Source: an uncultured bacterium (GTDB lineage Bacteria; Planctomycetota; UBA8108; UBA1146). From it: a stretch of DNA of 41,106 nt. Below the pieces are notes generated by a model. That model did not search any database. It was given only the letters and a program-made list of their open reading frames with translations, and had not been told where the DNA came from. Made by a program: the position numbers and the translations under genes. Location of the stretch: the NCBI GenBank assembly GCA_937876125.1, contig CALEHF010000446.1:1-41106 (forward strand). The letters are read 5' to 3'. Position 1 is the first letter of the stretch. Each line of letters begins with the position of its first letter. Positions 6,481 to 15,084 of the stretch are shown piece after piece.

Positions 6481-7797
6481 TCAGTAGGCATCGACGATCA
6501 TGAAACGAATCGTCGCCTCGGCGACAACTTGGTCATCGACGGACGCCTTGGCTTGGACTTGCCCAGTCCGGCTGCGCATCTTCTTCAACTCGGCCTCGAG
6601 AATCAGTTGATCTCCGGGGACCACAGTCTTTCGGAACTTCACGTTGTCGATGCTCAAGATGTAGGCGAGCTTGTTGATGTCCTCTGTGTTCCTGAGCAAC
6701 AACACGCCCGCGAGTTGAGCCATCGCCTCGATCTGCAGAACACCGGGCATGACCGGCTGCCCCGGGAAGTGCCCTTGGAAGAACTCCTCGTTGTAGGTGA
6801 CGTTCTTCAATCCGACCGCACGCACGTTGTCATGGATTTCGAGGATGCGATCGACGAGAAGAAACGGATATCGGTGGGGCAGGATCTTCTGGATCTGCCG
6901 GATCTCGAGTCCGCGGTGAGAACCGATCAAAATCTCTTCGACATCGCGCTCGCGTGAATAGACTTCCGAGAGCTTGACAGCGAGGTCGGAATTCAAAGCA
7001 TGCCCGGATCGGTGCGCGATGAGATGGCCGCTGATCTTTGAACCGAGAGAATAGAGATCTCCGATGAGGTCGAGCATCTTGTGCCGCACCAACTCATCCG
7101 GGAATCGAAGTTCATTGTCGACCGGGCCATCGGGACCGATGACGAGAGTGTTCACGGTACTCGCGCCGCGCCCGAGTCCGCGACTCTGGAGCTCTTTCAC
7201 CTCTGACTCGAGAACGAAGGTCCGCGCAGGCGCGATCTCTCGACGGAAAGTTTCAGCGTCGATGTTGAAGCTTTGATATTGCGTGATGCTCTGGGGCGCA
7301 TCGTAATGAAGAGTGTAGCTGACCCGAAAGCGTTCATCGCCGGGAAGGGCGACCAGACTCGAGTTCTGAGCTTGCACACCGGTCGCTTCGCGCACTGTCA
7401 ACGTCCGGCCCCGTAGCTCCTGGTCGACAACCCCTGCTGCCTGCACTCCGTCGAAAAACTCTGCTGCGCTCCCGTCCATCCCAGGAACCTCGACTCCGTC
7501 GATCTCGACGAACAGGTTCTGGACTCCGAGTACGTGCAGAACGGCGAGGAGGTGCTCAACGGTATGCACCTCGGCATGATCGACCGCAAAACTGGTTCGA
7601 CGCGGATGCTCGCGACGATGCGCGAGATCGAGAGGAATGTGCACGGGGGGATCGAGATCGATGCGCACGAACACGATCCCGGTTTGCACCGGGGCCGGCT
7701 TCAGGCGAACCGTGTTCTCCTCGCCGGTATGAAGACCGACACCGGAGAACTCAACCTCAGTCCCGATCGTGCGCTGGTACCAACTCGCGGTCAACAC
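6481..7797 (-). CDS. lpxC-fabZ: LpxC-FabZ fusion: UDP-acyl-GlcNAc deacetylase and hydroxyacyl-ACP dehydratase
   Basis: Residues about 1-295 are LpxC, the zinc deacetylase that commits precursors to lipid A, with TVEHLL (His82), RHKMLDLIGDL (His239, Asp243) and SGHALN (His266). Residues about 300-438 are FabZ of fatty acid synthesis, with LPHRYPF (catalytic His308) and GHFPGQPVMPG followed by the catalytic Glu at about 357. The frame is open to 7950, but an AGGAGG site sits just before GTG 7797 and TTG 7794, and homology begins there; TTG has the better spacing. Such fusions are known in Bacteroidetes and Planctomycetes and couple the two pathways that compete for 3-hydroxyacyl-ACP. It follows the OmpH gene by 19 bases. 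Confidence 0.96.
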   Translation of the reverse strand: MLTASWYQRTIGTEVEFSGVGLHTGEENTVRLKPAPVQTGIVFVRIDLDPPVHIPLDLAHRREHPRRTSFAVDHAEVHTVEHLLAVLHVLGVQNLFVEIDGVEVPGMDGSAAEFFDGVQAAGVVDQELRGRTLTVREATGVQAQNSSLVALPGDERFRVSYTLHYDAPQSITQYQSFNIDAETFRREIAPARTFVLESEVKELQSRGLGRGASTVNTLVIGPDGPVDNELRFPDELVRHKMLDLIGDLYSLGSKISGHLIAHRSGHALNSDLAVKLSEVYSRERDVEEILIGSHRGLEIRQIQKILPHRYPFLLVDRILEIHDNVRAVGLKNVTYNEEFFQGHFPGQPVMPGVLQIEAMAQLAGVLLLRNTEDINKLAYILSIDNVKFRKTVVPGDQLILEAELKKMRSRTGQVQAKASVDDQVVAEATIRFMIVDAY

Positions 7798-7816
7798 AGC
7801 CTCCTGGCGAGAACTC

Positions 7817-8401
7817 TTACTTGAGAGCCGAAATGACGCGCTCGGTGATATCGAACTCCGGGCGCGTGTAGAACGCGGTGGTCCACGAAACCGGAGTCTT
7901 CGGAATCTTGAACTCCTTCTGGAGCACAATGTCGAATCCATCGGTCTCACAAACTTGAATCACGACAACCTCGATCTCCTTGAGCAGTTGCTCCTTCGCC
8001 CCGATGACGCGCGTCTGCATCTCGCGCTCCCACTGTTCCGACTGAAAGCGCAGGTCTTCTTGCTTGGTCGCGAGATCGCGGCGAATCTTCTGGTGCTCGG
8101 AACTTCCCGGCTTCACCAGCTCGAGCTCGCCTTTGAGGCGCTCGAGTTCAGCCTTGCCAGCTTTCGCGAGGGCGACGATTTCGTCTTCGCGCACCTGGAT
8201 CTCAGCATCCATCGAAGCGAGCTTCGGCGACGAGTTGAAGACGCGCTCGAGATCAACGATGCAAACTCGGGCGGGCACGCCAGGGCCCGGTGCGTTCGCG
8301 CGAATCGAACCGGCGATCGTGATCAAGAACGTCGCGAGCGCGAGGATCCCGAGGCTCCACAGCACTCCAAGGGCGCCGGTGCGCTGGACAATGATGCTCA
8401 T
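7817..8401 (-). CDS. OmpH/Skp-family periplasmic chaperone
   Basis: A 194-residue protein with an N-terminal hydrophobic segment (about residues 10-33), then VCIVDLERVFNSSPK, the usual start of the OmpH/Skp domain, and a long charged coiled coil from about residue 60 to 135. Skp-type proteins hold outer-membrane proteins in the periplasm. The ATG at 8401 has a strong GGAGGAGGAG site; the frame extends to 8512 but without support. Position directly before lpxC-fabZ is consistent with an outer-membrane biogenesis unit, as in the skp-lpxD-fabZ-lpxA order of proteobacteria. Confidence 0.85.
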   Translation of the reverse strand: MSIIVQRTGALGVLWSLGILALATFLITIAGSIRANAPGPGVPARVCIVDLERVFNSSPKLASMDAEIQVREDEIVALAKAGKAELERLKGELELVKPGSSEHQKIRRDLATKQEDLRFQSEQWEREMQTRVIGAKEQLLKEIEVVVIQVCETDGFDIVLQKEFKIPKTPVSWTTAFYTRPEFDITERVISALK

Positions 8402-8451
8402 CTGTCTCCTCCTCCGGTGAGGTGTCTGGCTTACGGGTCTCAAAAGCTGTC

Positions 8452-8483
8452 GTCGTTCTTCGGCAGTGTCGTTCTTCGGCAGT
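8452..8483. repeat. Two-copy 16-bp tandem repeat upstream of the OmpH gene
   Basis: GTCGTTCTTCGGCAGT occurs twice back to back, followed by a partial third copy (GTCG). It lies in the 147-base spacer between dnaB and the OmpH gene. Confidence 0.9.
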
Positions 8484-8548
8484 GTCGCTGAAACGGGATC
8501 GACTGCGTTCATCAGGGGCGAGGAACGAGCCTCAAGCGCGACAGCCTC

Positions 8549-9901
8549 CTAGAATCCTTCTTGGTAAGACGAGAGATCTTCAAAGCGGAGCTGTTCGCCG
8601 ATAAAGGCGAGCTTCACCGACCCGGTCGGACCGTTCCTCTGTTTCGCAATGATCACCTCGGCCTTCCCCTTCGACTCTTCCTTCTCCGGGTGGTAGTACT
8701 CGTCCCGATAGATGAGCAGGATGACATCCGCGTCCTGCTCGATCGCCCCCGATTCTCGCAGGTCGGACATTCGAGGCTTGTGATCTTCTCTCGATTCAAC
8801 CGCGCGAGACAGCTGTGAGATCGTGATGATCGGGACGCTCAATTCGCGAGCAAGGAGCTTCAGCGAACGAGAGATCGTCGAGATCTCCTGTTGCCGGTTC
8901 TCCTGCCGCCCCCCCCCCATTTCGAGGAGCTGCAAGTAATCGATGACAATCAGCCCGAGGTCGTGCCGGTTTTTGAGCCGGCGGGCGCGGCTGCGGATCG
9001 CCATTGTGTTCAGCCCCGCCGCGTCATCAACGTAAATGGGCAGCTTTGAGAGGGACTGAGCCGCTTGCGCGAGGTTTTCCCACTCTCGTTGGCTGAGAGT
9101 GACCGAGCGAAGCTTCTGCGCAGGCACCTGACCTGCTCGGCAGAGCAAGTTGATCGCGATCTGACGTTTGTCGACCTCCAGGCTAAAAACTGCGACCGGG
9201 AGCCCTTGTCGCATCGCGACGTTGTGGGCGATGTTCATGCTCAGTGTGGTCTTCCCCATACTGGGGCGCCCCGCCACCACAACCAGCTCTCCCGGGTGGA
9301 GCCCACCACTGGTCAGATCGTCGAGTTCGCGGAATCCGGTCGGTGTGCCGGTGTTTCCCTTTTCCCAACTGTCGATGAGGTCGAACGACTGCTTCACGAC
9401 CTCGCGCATGGGGGTCATCTGCTTCACGCCCTCGTCGCCGGTCAATTCGAGGATCGACACCTCGGCCTGATCGAGGAGAGTTCTCGCTGGAGATTGATTC
9501 TCGTAGGCATCCTGCAGCACGTGATCGCACGTTTCGATCAAGCCTCGGCGGAGGTACCGGTCGTGGATGATTTCAGCGTACTGCTCGGTGTTCGCACTCG
9601 TTTGGACTGATTCGGTGAGCCCGAGAATGTAGTCGAGTCCACCCGCGGCATCGAGGTTTCCACTGCGATCCAAAACCTCGCGCACGAGCACCGTATCGAC
9701 ATTCGCGTGCTCGCCATGCACCTCGCGAATCGCTTCGTAGAGCAGTTGATGTTGGCGGGAGAAGAATGATTCTGGCTTGAGTAGTTCAAAGATCCGGGAG
9801 GTGTCTCCGCACGCAATGAGGAGCGTCCCCAGAAGGTTCCGCTCCGCCTCGATGCTGTGCGGTGGACTGTGGTGCTTGGCCAGCTTCGGATCCAACAACA
9901 A
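8549..9901 (-). CDS. dnaB: Replicative DNA helicase DnaB
   Basis: Hexameric 5'-3' helicase of the replication fork. From TTG 9901 it is 450 residues, the normal length. The N-terminal domain begins PPHSIEAERNLLGTLL, a linker follows, and the RecA-like domain shows Walker A GRPSMGKTT (about residues 211-219), the Walker B stretch LIVIDYLQL and the C-terminal DVILLIYRDEYY. The frame is open to 10174, but that extension runs through the rplI terminator and has no family similarity; AAGGAG stands five bases before TTG 9901. No intein is seen. Confidence 0.95.
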   Translation of the reverse strand: MLLDPKLAKHHSPPHSIEAERNLLGTLLIACGDTSRIFELLKPESFFSRQHQLLYEAIREVHGEHANVDTVLVREVLDRSGNLDAAGGLDYILGLTESVQTSANTEQYAEIIHDRYLRRGLIETCDHVLQDAYENQSPARTLLDQAEVSILELTGDEGVKQMTPMREVVKQSFDLIDSWEKGNTGTPTGFRELDDLTSGGLHPGELVVVAGRPSMGKTTLSMNIAHNVAMRQGLPVAVFSLEVDKRQIAINLLCRAGQVPAQKLRSVTLSQREWENLAQAAQSLSKLPIYVDDAAGLNTMAIRSRARRLKNRHDLGLIVIDYLQLLEMGGGRQENRQQEISTISRSLKLLARELSVPIITISQLSRAVESREDHKPRMSDLRESGAIEQDADVILLIYRDEYYHPEKEESKGKAEVIIAKQRNGPTGSVKLAFIGEQLRFEDLSSYQEGF

Positions 9902-10103
9902 GGGGGCTCCTTCGGGGTCGAGGCTCGTCAAAATCTCAGGGACGTGTGTGCCGTGCAGGCAAGCCGCGCGAGGGTAACCGAAGCTCAACCCCCCCGAAAG
10001 CAGTCGCAAGACTCCTCGACCGAAGAGGTGGAGAGCGCGGTACTTGGAGACGAAGGCAGCTGAAGAGACGGCCGAGATGCGCGGAATCACGGGCCTGGCC
10101 AGC

Positions 10104-10157
10104 AAAAACGGAGACGTCCGCACCCTTCCCCTCGAGGGAAAAGAGCGCGGACGTCCG
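10104..10157 (-). terminator. Terminator after rplI
   Basis: On the minus strand arms GACGTCCGC and GCGGACGTC enclose an inner TTCCC-TCGA-GGGAA stem, and TTTTT follows four bases after the outer stem. It begins 43 bases after the rplI stop and separates the ribosomal protein unit from dnaB. Confidence 0.75.
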
Positions 10158-10200
10158 TTCCTACCGGCGGTCATCTCGAGCTGAAAACTCCGGCTCAGTC

Positions 10201-10677
10201 CTACTCAGCCGGATCGAGTTGCGCGTGGTTCTCGTCGCCCTTGACGACCCAGACCTTGATCTGAGCAGAGACTTCTGCGTGCAGCACCACAGTCACCGGG
10301 TAGATCCCGAGTTCCTTGATCGGTGCTTCGAGCGCAATCGTCTTCGTCTCGACCTGGATTCCCTCGGCAGCGAGGTGGTCTGCGATCACTTTCGGTGTGA
10401 CCGAGCCGAAGAGGTGACCCTCTTCGGTGGCACGCGCGATAATGGTGCACGACGTACCCTCGAGCTCTGCCGCGAGGAGACGGAGTTTCTCCTTGCTCTC
10501 CTCTTCCAGGATGATCAGCCGACGCTTCTGTGATTCGAACCACTGGAGATTCGCGTTGTTTACCGCGATCGCGAGACCTTGGGGGATCAGGTAGTTACGA
10601 GCAAAGCCCGCCTTTACCTCGACGATCTGCCCGAGGGCTCCGAGATCGGGAATGTTCTTCTTGAGAAGGAGCTTCAT
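10201..10677 (-). CDS. rplI: 50S ribosomal protein bL9
   Basis: A 158-residue bL9. The N-terminal RNA-binding domain is evident from MKLLLKKNIPDLGALGQIVEV and GFARNYLIPQGLA; a long connecting helix and the C-terminal domain (EEGHLFGSVTPKVIADHL) follow. It is the last gene of the rpsF-ssb-rpsR-rplI series, 49 bases after rpsR, with a terminator downstream. Confidence 0.97.
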   Translation of the reverse strand: MKLLLKKNIPDLGALGQIVEVKAGFARNYLIPQGLAIAVNNANLQWFESQKRRLIILEEESKEKLRLLAAELEGTSCTIIARATEEGHLFGSVTPKVIADHLAAEGIQVETKTIALEAPIKELGIYPVTVVLHAEVSAQIKVWVVKGDENHAQLDPAE

Positions 10678-10726
10678 CGCTTGAGTCCCGTTCCTTTCGG
10701 GGTTGGCCTCTCGGCCTTCTGGATCC

Positions 10727-10939
10727 TTACGGACCGTAAGGCATGAGGCCGATGTAACGGGCGCGGTGAATCGCCTTCTTGATGCGGTGCTGCATCCGGG
10801 CGTCGCAGTTGATCTGGCGGCGCGCCATCATCTTGCCCTGAGCGGTCACGAGCTTCTGGAGAAGCTCGACATCTTTGTAGTCGATGTACTCGAGGCCCAG
10901 CACCAACGAAGGGCGCTTCTTTCTGACAAACATGCTCAT
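10727..10939 (-). CDS. rpsR: 30S ribosomal protein bS18
   Basis: A 70-residue bS18 with the family core IDYKDVELLQKLVTAQGKM, and ARRQINCDARMQHRIKKAIHRAR at the rRNA-binding end. The frame is open to a GTG at 10960, but ATG 10939 follows an AGAAAGAG site and gives the usual length. A second ATG lies two codons further on. It sits between ssb and rplI, the common bacterial order. Confidence 0.95.
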   Translation of the reverse strand: MSMFVRKKRPSLVLGLEYIDYKDVELLQKLVTAQGKMMARRQINCDARMQHRIKKAIHRARYIGLMPYGP

Positions 10940-11056
10940 GTGTTCACTCTTTCTGGTCACGCTCGCGACGTTGCGATTCGAACGGCAGAGGCCAAACGGC
11001 CCGCCCGCGCGCGCGGATCTCGATTTCCCGATCCCCTTGAGAGGTTTCCCGTTCGG

Positions 11057-11533
11057 TTAGAACGGGACCTCGGAGTTGAAGTCCTCCTGAGGTTTGCTGG
11101 CCTCGCTGGGGAAATCATCGTTGTAGTTCTTGCCGAAGCCCTGGGAACCCTTTGATCCCCCTGACGAGGACTCCTCTTCGCGTCCGCCGCCGCCGCCACC
11201 CGAGCGCGGGAAGAAGTTCACTCGATCCGCGACGATCGTGTGCTTGCTCCGTTTCTGCCCTTCTTGCGACTGCCACTCTTCGAACTTGAGGCGCCCCTCA
11301 ACGAGGACTGAATTGCCCTTCTTGAGGTACTGGTTGCAGTTCTCGCCGCTCCGTCCCCACACCACGACATCGACGAAGCAGGTCTCTTCGACCATATCTC
11401 CGGTCTCGCCACCGCGACGGTAGCGACGGCTCGATGCGAGGCGCAGATCACAAACCGCAGTCCCGCCGCCGGTGTAGCGGAGATCCGGGTCCTTGGTCAG
11501 GTTTCCGACGAGGAAGATCTTGTTCAGTTCCAT
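11057..11533 (-). CDS. ssb: Single-stranded DNA-binding protein
   Basis: A 158-residue SSB. The OB fold spans about residues 1-110 (NKIFLVGNLTKDPDLRYT; VVVWGRSGENCNQYLKKG; VEGRLKFEEW). A glycine/serine-rich flexible linker follows, and the tip ends DFNSEVPF, close to the DDDIPF-type tail that recruits replication and repair proteins. ATG 11533 starts exactly at the OB fold; the longer reading to 11614 has no support. Its place between rpsF and rpsR is conserved across bacteria. Confidence 0.96.
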   Translation of the reverse strand: MELNKIFLVGNLTKDPDLRYTGGGTAVCDLRLASSRRYRRGGETGDMVEETCFVDVVVWGRSGENCNQYLKKGNSVLVEGRLKFEEWQSQEGQKRSKHTIVADRVNFFPRSGGGGGGREEESSSGGSKGSQGFGKNYNDDFPSEASKPQEDFNSEVPF

Positions 11534-11652
11534 GTTGCTCTCAGTCCTTCGTCTCTCATCCGTGGATGCCTCTCGCCCGATGCTCAAATCGGGAAGAGGT
11601 TCCTCGCCAGCCAATCTGTGAGGCTAGCTGCGGATTTGGATGAGATCCAGAA

Positions 11653-12267
11653 TCATTCTGCGGGCTTCTCGGCAGCCGCGTCCTCATCACCTGCGGGAGT
11701 CGCCTCAGCTGCGGGGGCCGCCTCAGCCACGGGGGTCGCCTCAGTTGCCTCTTCGGAGACGGCTTCACTGGGTTCCGCGGCTTCCTTGGTTTCCGCGCTC
11801 GGAGCGTCCGATGTCGCAGCGGGGGCCTCAGCGTTGCTCGACTCGCCTTCTGGAGTCGCCGCTGCCGGGGATCCGGCGCTCGCCTCGGCCACCGGGGCCG
11901 GAGCAGGCGGGGGCGATGCGGGCTGTTCTGCGCGGCGACGCGCTTGGTCCTTCCTGCGCTTCATTTCCTCATCGAGGAAATCCTCCTGGACGACCAGGAA
12001 GCGCAAGATTTTGTCGGAGAGCTCGATATCGCGGCGCAGGCCCGCAATCGACTGGGTCGGAGCATTGAAGTACGTCAGGAAGTAAGTGCCCTTCTTGACG
12101 CCTTTGATCTCGGTCGCGAGACGCTGGTCGGGCCAGCGCTCGGAGTGCTCGAGGCGAGCCTCGTTCTTCTCGAGGAGGCCAGTAATGTGCCCCTCGAGAT
12201 CGGTCCACCCCTTGGAGGCCTCGTTCGAGTCGAGGAGAAACATCCCCTCGTACAGTCGCTCGGTCAA
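11653..12267 (-). CDS. rpsF: 30S ribosomal protein bS6 with long A/P/E-rich tail
   Basis: Residues 1-105 are bS6: TERLYEGMFLLDSNEAS at the start and GTYFLTYFNAP in the ferredoxin-like core. From about residue 115 to 204 there is a low-complexity acidic tail of Ala, Pro, Glu and Thr with repeated EA(T/A)PAAEA-like units. Ordinary bS6 is 95-135 residues; E. coli bS6 gains C-terminal glutamates after translation, so an encoded acidic tail may play a comparable part (speculative). The start is TTG at 12267, five bases after AAGGAG; the reading to 12363 is not supported. Confidence 0.95.
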   Translation of the reverse strand: MTERLYEGMFLLDSNEASKGWTDLEGHITGLLEKNEARLEHSERWPDQRLATEIKGVKKGTYFLTYFNAPTQSIAGLRRDIELSDKILRFLVVQEDFLDEEMKRRKDQARRRAEQPASPPPAPAPVAEASAGSPAAATPEGESSNAEAPAATSDAPSAETKEAAEPSEAVSEEATEATPVAEAAPAAEATPAGDEDAAAEKPAE

Positions 12268-12414
12268 CTTTGCTCCTTCCGTCGCGCCTCGAAAGAAAAA
12301 GGCACGGACGATCGCGAGAACTACCCCTTCGAGAAAGACTCGGCCCTCACCGGTCACCGGCAAGGCCCCTCCCTCGGAGGGGGTCTTCCACTTCAGGTCT
12401 CAAGAACGCCAGCG

Positions 12415-13146
12415 TCACTCCTCAGGCGTTGGTGCCAGAGGCGCAGGCGCGTCATCGGAAGTCGAGGATGATTCCTCGACACGATTGAATTCATTCATCG
12501 CGAACCGGATCCCCTCGAGAACCCAAGCCCGCACCGCGCGAACTGCGGTCGCCACCATCGCGTCAGCGATCGATCGCTCCGCCTCGGTGAACCGTCCGAG
12601 CACATGAGACTCGGTGTTCCCCTCGGTTGGCCTGCCGATCCCCAAGCGAATCCTGGGGAACGGTTCCGGCTTCGACTCCGCGAGGGAGTCCGCGTTCGGC
12701 TGCCCTTCCGCGTTCGGCTGCCCTTCCCCGATCTCCGCGAGTCGGTCGATCAGATCGCGGACCCCGTTGTGCCCGCCGCTCCCGCCACTCAGGCGCAAGC
12801 GCAGCCGGCCGAGCGGAAGATCGAGATCGTCGTAAACCGCAAGAATCCGTGACGGGGGTAGGCCGAATCGGCGAGCAACCTCCACTGTGGGCCCGCCACT
12901 CCGGTTCATGTAGAGCATCGGTCTCAACAGGAGAAGGGGTCTCCCAACTCCAGCCCCCGAGATCTCCGGATGAAGCGTTCCCCGCTCGAGAATCCCTCCG
13001 GTGAGGGGCTCCTCACAGCGACCGGAAAGCTCGGCGAGCACTCCCTCAACGCACTCAAAGCCAACATTGTGGCGAGTGCCGCGATACCGGTTCCCCGGGT
13101 TCCCGAGCCCGACCAAGAGGGAGAGCTGAGGTACTGTTGGTTCCAT
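12415..13146 (-). CDS. pth: Peptidyl-tRNA hydrolase
   Basis: Recycles peptidyl-tRNAs released by stalled ribosomes. The active-site elements are in place: GLGNPG, GTRHNVGF (catalytic His), YDDLDLPLG (Asp) and GGHNG (Asn). At 243 residues it is longer than the usual 185-210. Extra length comes from an insertion after the GGHNG region, partly an exact 18-bp tandem duplication (12691-12726) that repeats GQPNAE, and from a Ser/Pro-rich C-terminal tail. ATG 13146 was chosen for closeness to the family start; ATG 13164 is in frame. It lies 39 bases after rplY. Confidence 0.94.
   Translation of the reverse strand: MEPTVPQLSLLVGLGNPGNRYRGTRHNVGFECVEGVLAELSGRCEEPLTGGILERGTLHPEISGAGVGRPLLLLRPMLYMNRSGGPTVEVARRFGLPPSRILAVYDDLDLPLGRLRLRLSGGSGGHNGVRDLIDRLAEIGEGQPNAEGQPNADSLAESKPEPFPRIRLGIGRPTEGNTESHVLGRFTEAERSIADAMVATAVRAVRAWVLEGIRFAMNEFNRVEESSSTSDDAPAPLAPTPEE
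12691..12726. repeat. In-frame 18-bp duplication inside pth
   Basis: CGCGTTCGGCTGCCCTTC is present twice, exactly adjacent. As a multiple of three it keeps the pth frame and doubles a six-residue stretch in a surface insertion. Confidence 0.95.
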
Positions 13147-13185
13147 CGAATGTCTCTGGACCATCGAAAGCGGCCAGGGGAGCGG

Positions 13186-13788
13186 CTAGCTCTCCGTCTC
13201 ACCCTCAACCGGCTCTTCATCTTCCTCGGGCGCTTCTTTCTCTTCTACGACGGCGTGGACCATAATGATCGCCTCTTCCGCATCGAGGAGACACTCGATC
13301 CCAGCGGGGAGCTTGATGTCGCCAACCCGGAACGAAGCCCCCAGAGCCAAGTCGTCGACTTCGATGTCGAGATGCTCAGGAAGGTCCCGCGCCTTTCCGC
13401 GCAGAGTGACGACGTGGTGCAAGATGTCCATCGTCCCGCCCTGGGCCACTCCCTTGGCTGTGCCGATCACGCGCACTTCGACGTTCGACTCGATCACCTC
13501 GTCCATCGACACACGAATGAAGTCGACATGGGTGATGCGATCGCCGTAGGTGTCAAACTGCAGCTCTTTCATCAACCCGACGTCCAGCTTGCCCTCGAGA
13601 TCGAGTTGCAAAAGGTGATGCCCCCCGTGCGCGAGCTTGTTCAGCGCGAGCTGATCTACGAGGAACGAGACGTTCGCCTCGCCGTGCCCGTAGAGGTTCC
13701 CCGTCGCATAGCCTTCCAGTCGCTTGCGCCGTGCATCCGAGGTTCCGTTGCCGGTGCGGAGCGTTCCCTTGAGGACGATCTGTGACAT
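13186..13788 (-). CDS. rplY: 50S ribosomal protein bL25 (Ctc type, two domains)
   Basis: A 200-residue bL25/Ctc protein that binds 5S rRNA. The N-terminal domain holds the ARRKRLEGYATGNLYG region (usually reaching LRxxGxVPAVxYG in the family) and HVDFIRVSMDEVIE; the C-terminal TL5-like domain contains LPEHLDIEVDDLALG and the tail is acidic. The Ctc form often lies between prs and pth, as it does here. A small hairpin (13810-13826, arms GGCGGG/CCCGCC) stands 22 bases upstream of the ATG; its role is unknown. Confidence 0.94.
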   Translation of the reverse strand: MSQIVLKGTLRTGNGTSDARRKRLEGYATGNLYGHGEANVSFLVDQLALNKLAHGGHHLLQLDLEGKLDVGLMKELQFDTYGDRITHVDFIRVSMDEVIESNVEVRVIGTAKGVAQGGTMDILHHVVTLRGKARDLPEHLDIEVDDLALGASFRVGDIKLPAGIECLLDAEEAIIMVHAVVEEKEAPEEDEEPVEGETES

Positions 13789-13883
13789 CGTCAGTGCCTC
13801 CCTGAATCAGGCGGGGATTTCCCGCCCTCTGATTTTCTGTATCACGACGATCTGCCTCGCAGTAGAGGCCAGCGCCGAGCTCT

Positions 13884-14840
13884 TTACCTGCTGCCACCGA
13901 CGACGTTCGCCGATTTGTGGATTTGGAGAATCGCCTCGGCGAAGGTCTTGGCGCTCGAGAGCACGGTGACCCGATCTCCTTCGTACTTTCCATCGATCGG
14001 AATCGTGTCGGTCACGATGATCTGCCCGGCGGGACTCGCCTCGAGCTTCTCGATCGCAGGACCGCACAAAACCGGGTGGGTGCACACAATCGTGACCGAC
14101 TGTGCCCCCTTTTCTTTGAGAAGACACGCCGCCTGGGCGATGGATCCACCTGTCGCGATCACATCGTCGGCGATGATGGCATCCATTCCCTCGACGTCTC
14201 CGATCACGAAACCGATTTGCGTTTCTTCACCGCTGACGCGGCGCTTGTCGACGGTCGCCAATCTTGCGCCAGGAATCCCTCGCGAATAGGCCCGCGCCAT
14301 CTTGATCGCACCGACATCAGGACTGACGACGACCGGCTGCGGGAGCCTGAGGTCACGCAGGTGATCCACCACGACGCCACCGGCGTACACGTGGTCCACT
14401 GCGATATCAAAGAACCCCTGAATCTGTTCGCAGTGCAAATCCATCGTCACGACGCGGTCCGTACCCGCGGCGGCGATCAGATTCGCGACCAGCTTCGCCG
14501 TAATCGGGACCGGCGCTCCGTGTTCCCGACGGTCCTGACGCGCGTACCCGAAGTACGGAATCACCGCGGTCACTCGGGCAGCCGATGCACGCTTCACACA
14601 GTCGATGAGAACCAGGAGCTCCATGAGGTTCTCGTTGACCGGCGGGCAGGTCGACTGGATGACGAACACGTCTTTGCCGCGCACGTCCTCCTGCAACTCG
14701 ACCGCGATCTCCCCATCCGGGAAACGACCCACTTTGGCTCGGCCCGGTCGGGTCCCCAGTTGCTCGCAGATGTCTGCCGCGAGTTTCGGGTTTGCGTTCC
14801 CGTGAAGGACGACCAACCGCTCGTCGATGTCTTGACTCAC
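13884..14840 (-). CDS. prs: Ribose-phosphate pyrophosphokinase (PRPP synthetase)
   Basis: Makes PRPP from ribose 5-phosphate and ATP for nucleotide, His and Trp synthesis. From GTG 14840 it is 318 residues, the standard length, with GGGGAAGAG upstream; a TTG at 14882 would add 14 residues. Motifs: GRFPDGEIAVEL, the ATP-binding YARQDRRE, the metal site MDLHCEQIQGFFD, and the PRPP loop DDVIATGGSI at about 225-234. The PRPP loop has Ala where E. coli has Asp (DDMIDTGG), resembling the DDIISTGG form of archaeal enzymes. It lies between glmU and rplY. Confidence 0.96.
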   Translation of the reverse strand: MSQDIDERLVVLHGNANPKLAADICEQLGTRPGRAKVGRFPDGEIAVELQEDVRGKDVFVIQSTCPPVNENLMELLVLIDCVKRASAARVTAVIPYFGYARQDRREHGAPVPITAKLVANLIAAAGTDRVVTMDLHCEQIQGFFDIAVDHVYAGGVVVDHLRDLRLPQPVVVSPDVGAIKMARAYSRGIPGARLATVDKRRVSGEETQIGFVIGDVEGMDAIIADDVIATGGSIAQAACLLKEKGAQSVTIVCTHPVLCGPAIEKLEASPAGQIIVTDTIPIDGKYEGDRVTVLSSAKTFAEAILQIHKSANVVGGSR

Positions 14841-15084
14841 TCGTGCGCTCTTCCCCGGCTCGGCGCCTGAACTCTGGAGCAAAACCGCTCCCGAGCTCTA
14901 CGACTGCCCGAACTCACCTGATTTTGAGCCTGTTGGCTGAACGCGAAGGTGGGATCATTCACCCCTTTCGCGGCCCGAGAGGGTACCGGAGAAGATTCTC
15001 CGAGTCACCTTCAACTGAACAATCTGGGGGATTTCGAACGGGCCAGAGGGGCGCCGGCGGCGGGCGGAAAGACATCGCTCGAAG

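Noticed and set aside
6173..6503. Open frames on both strands through the palindromic element
   Set aside because: Products of an inverted repeat without transposase motifs; not genes.
7798..7950. N-terminal extension of lpxC-fabZ
   Set aside because: It overlaps the OmpH gene and lacks LpxC similarity; AGGAGG precedes the GTG/TTG at 7797/7794.
9902..10174. N-terminal extension of dnaB
   Set aside because: It crosses the rplI terminator, has no DnaB similarity and a better start with AAGGAG exists at 9901.
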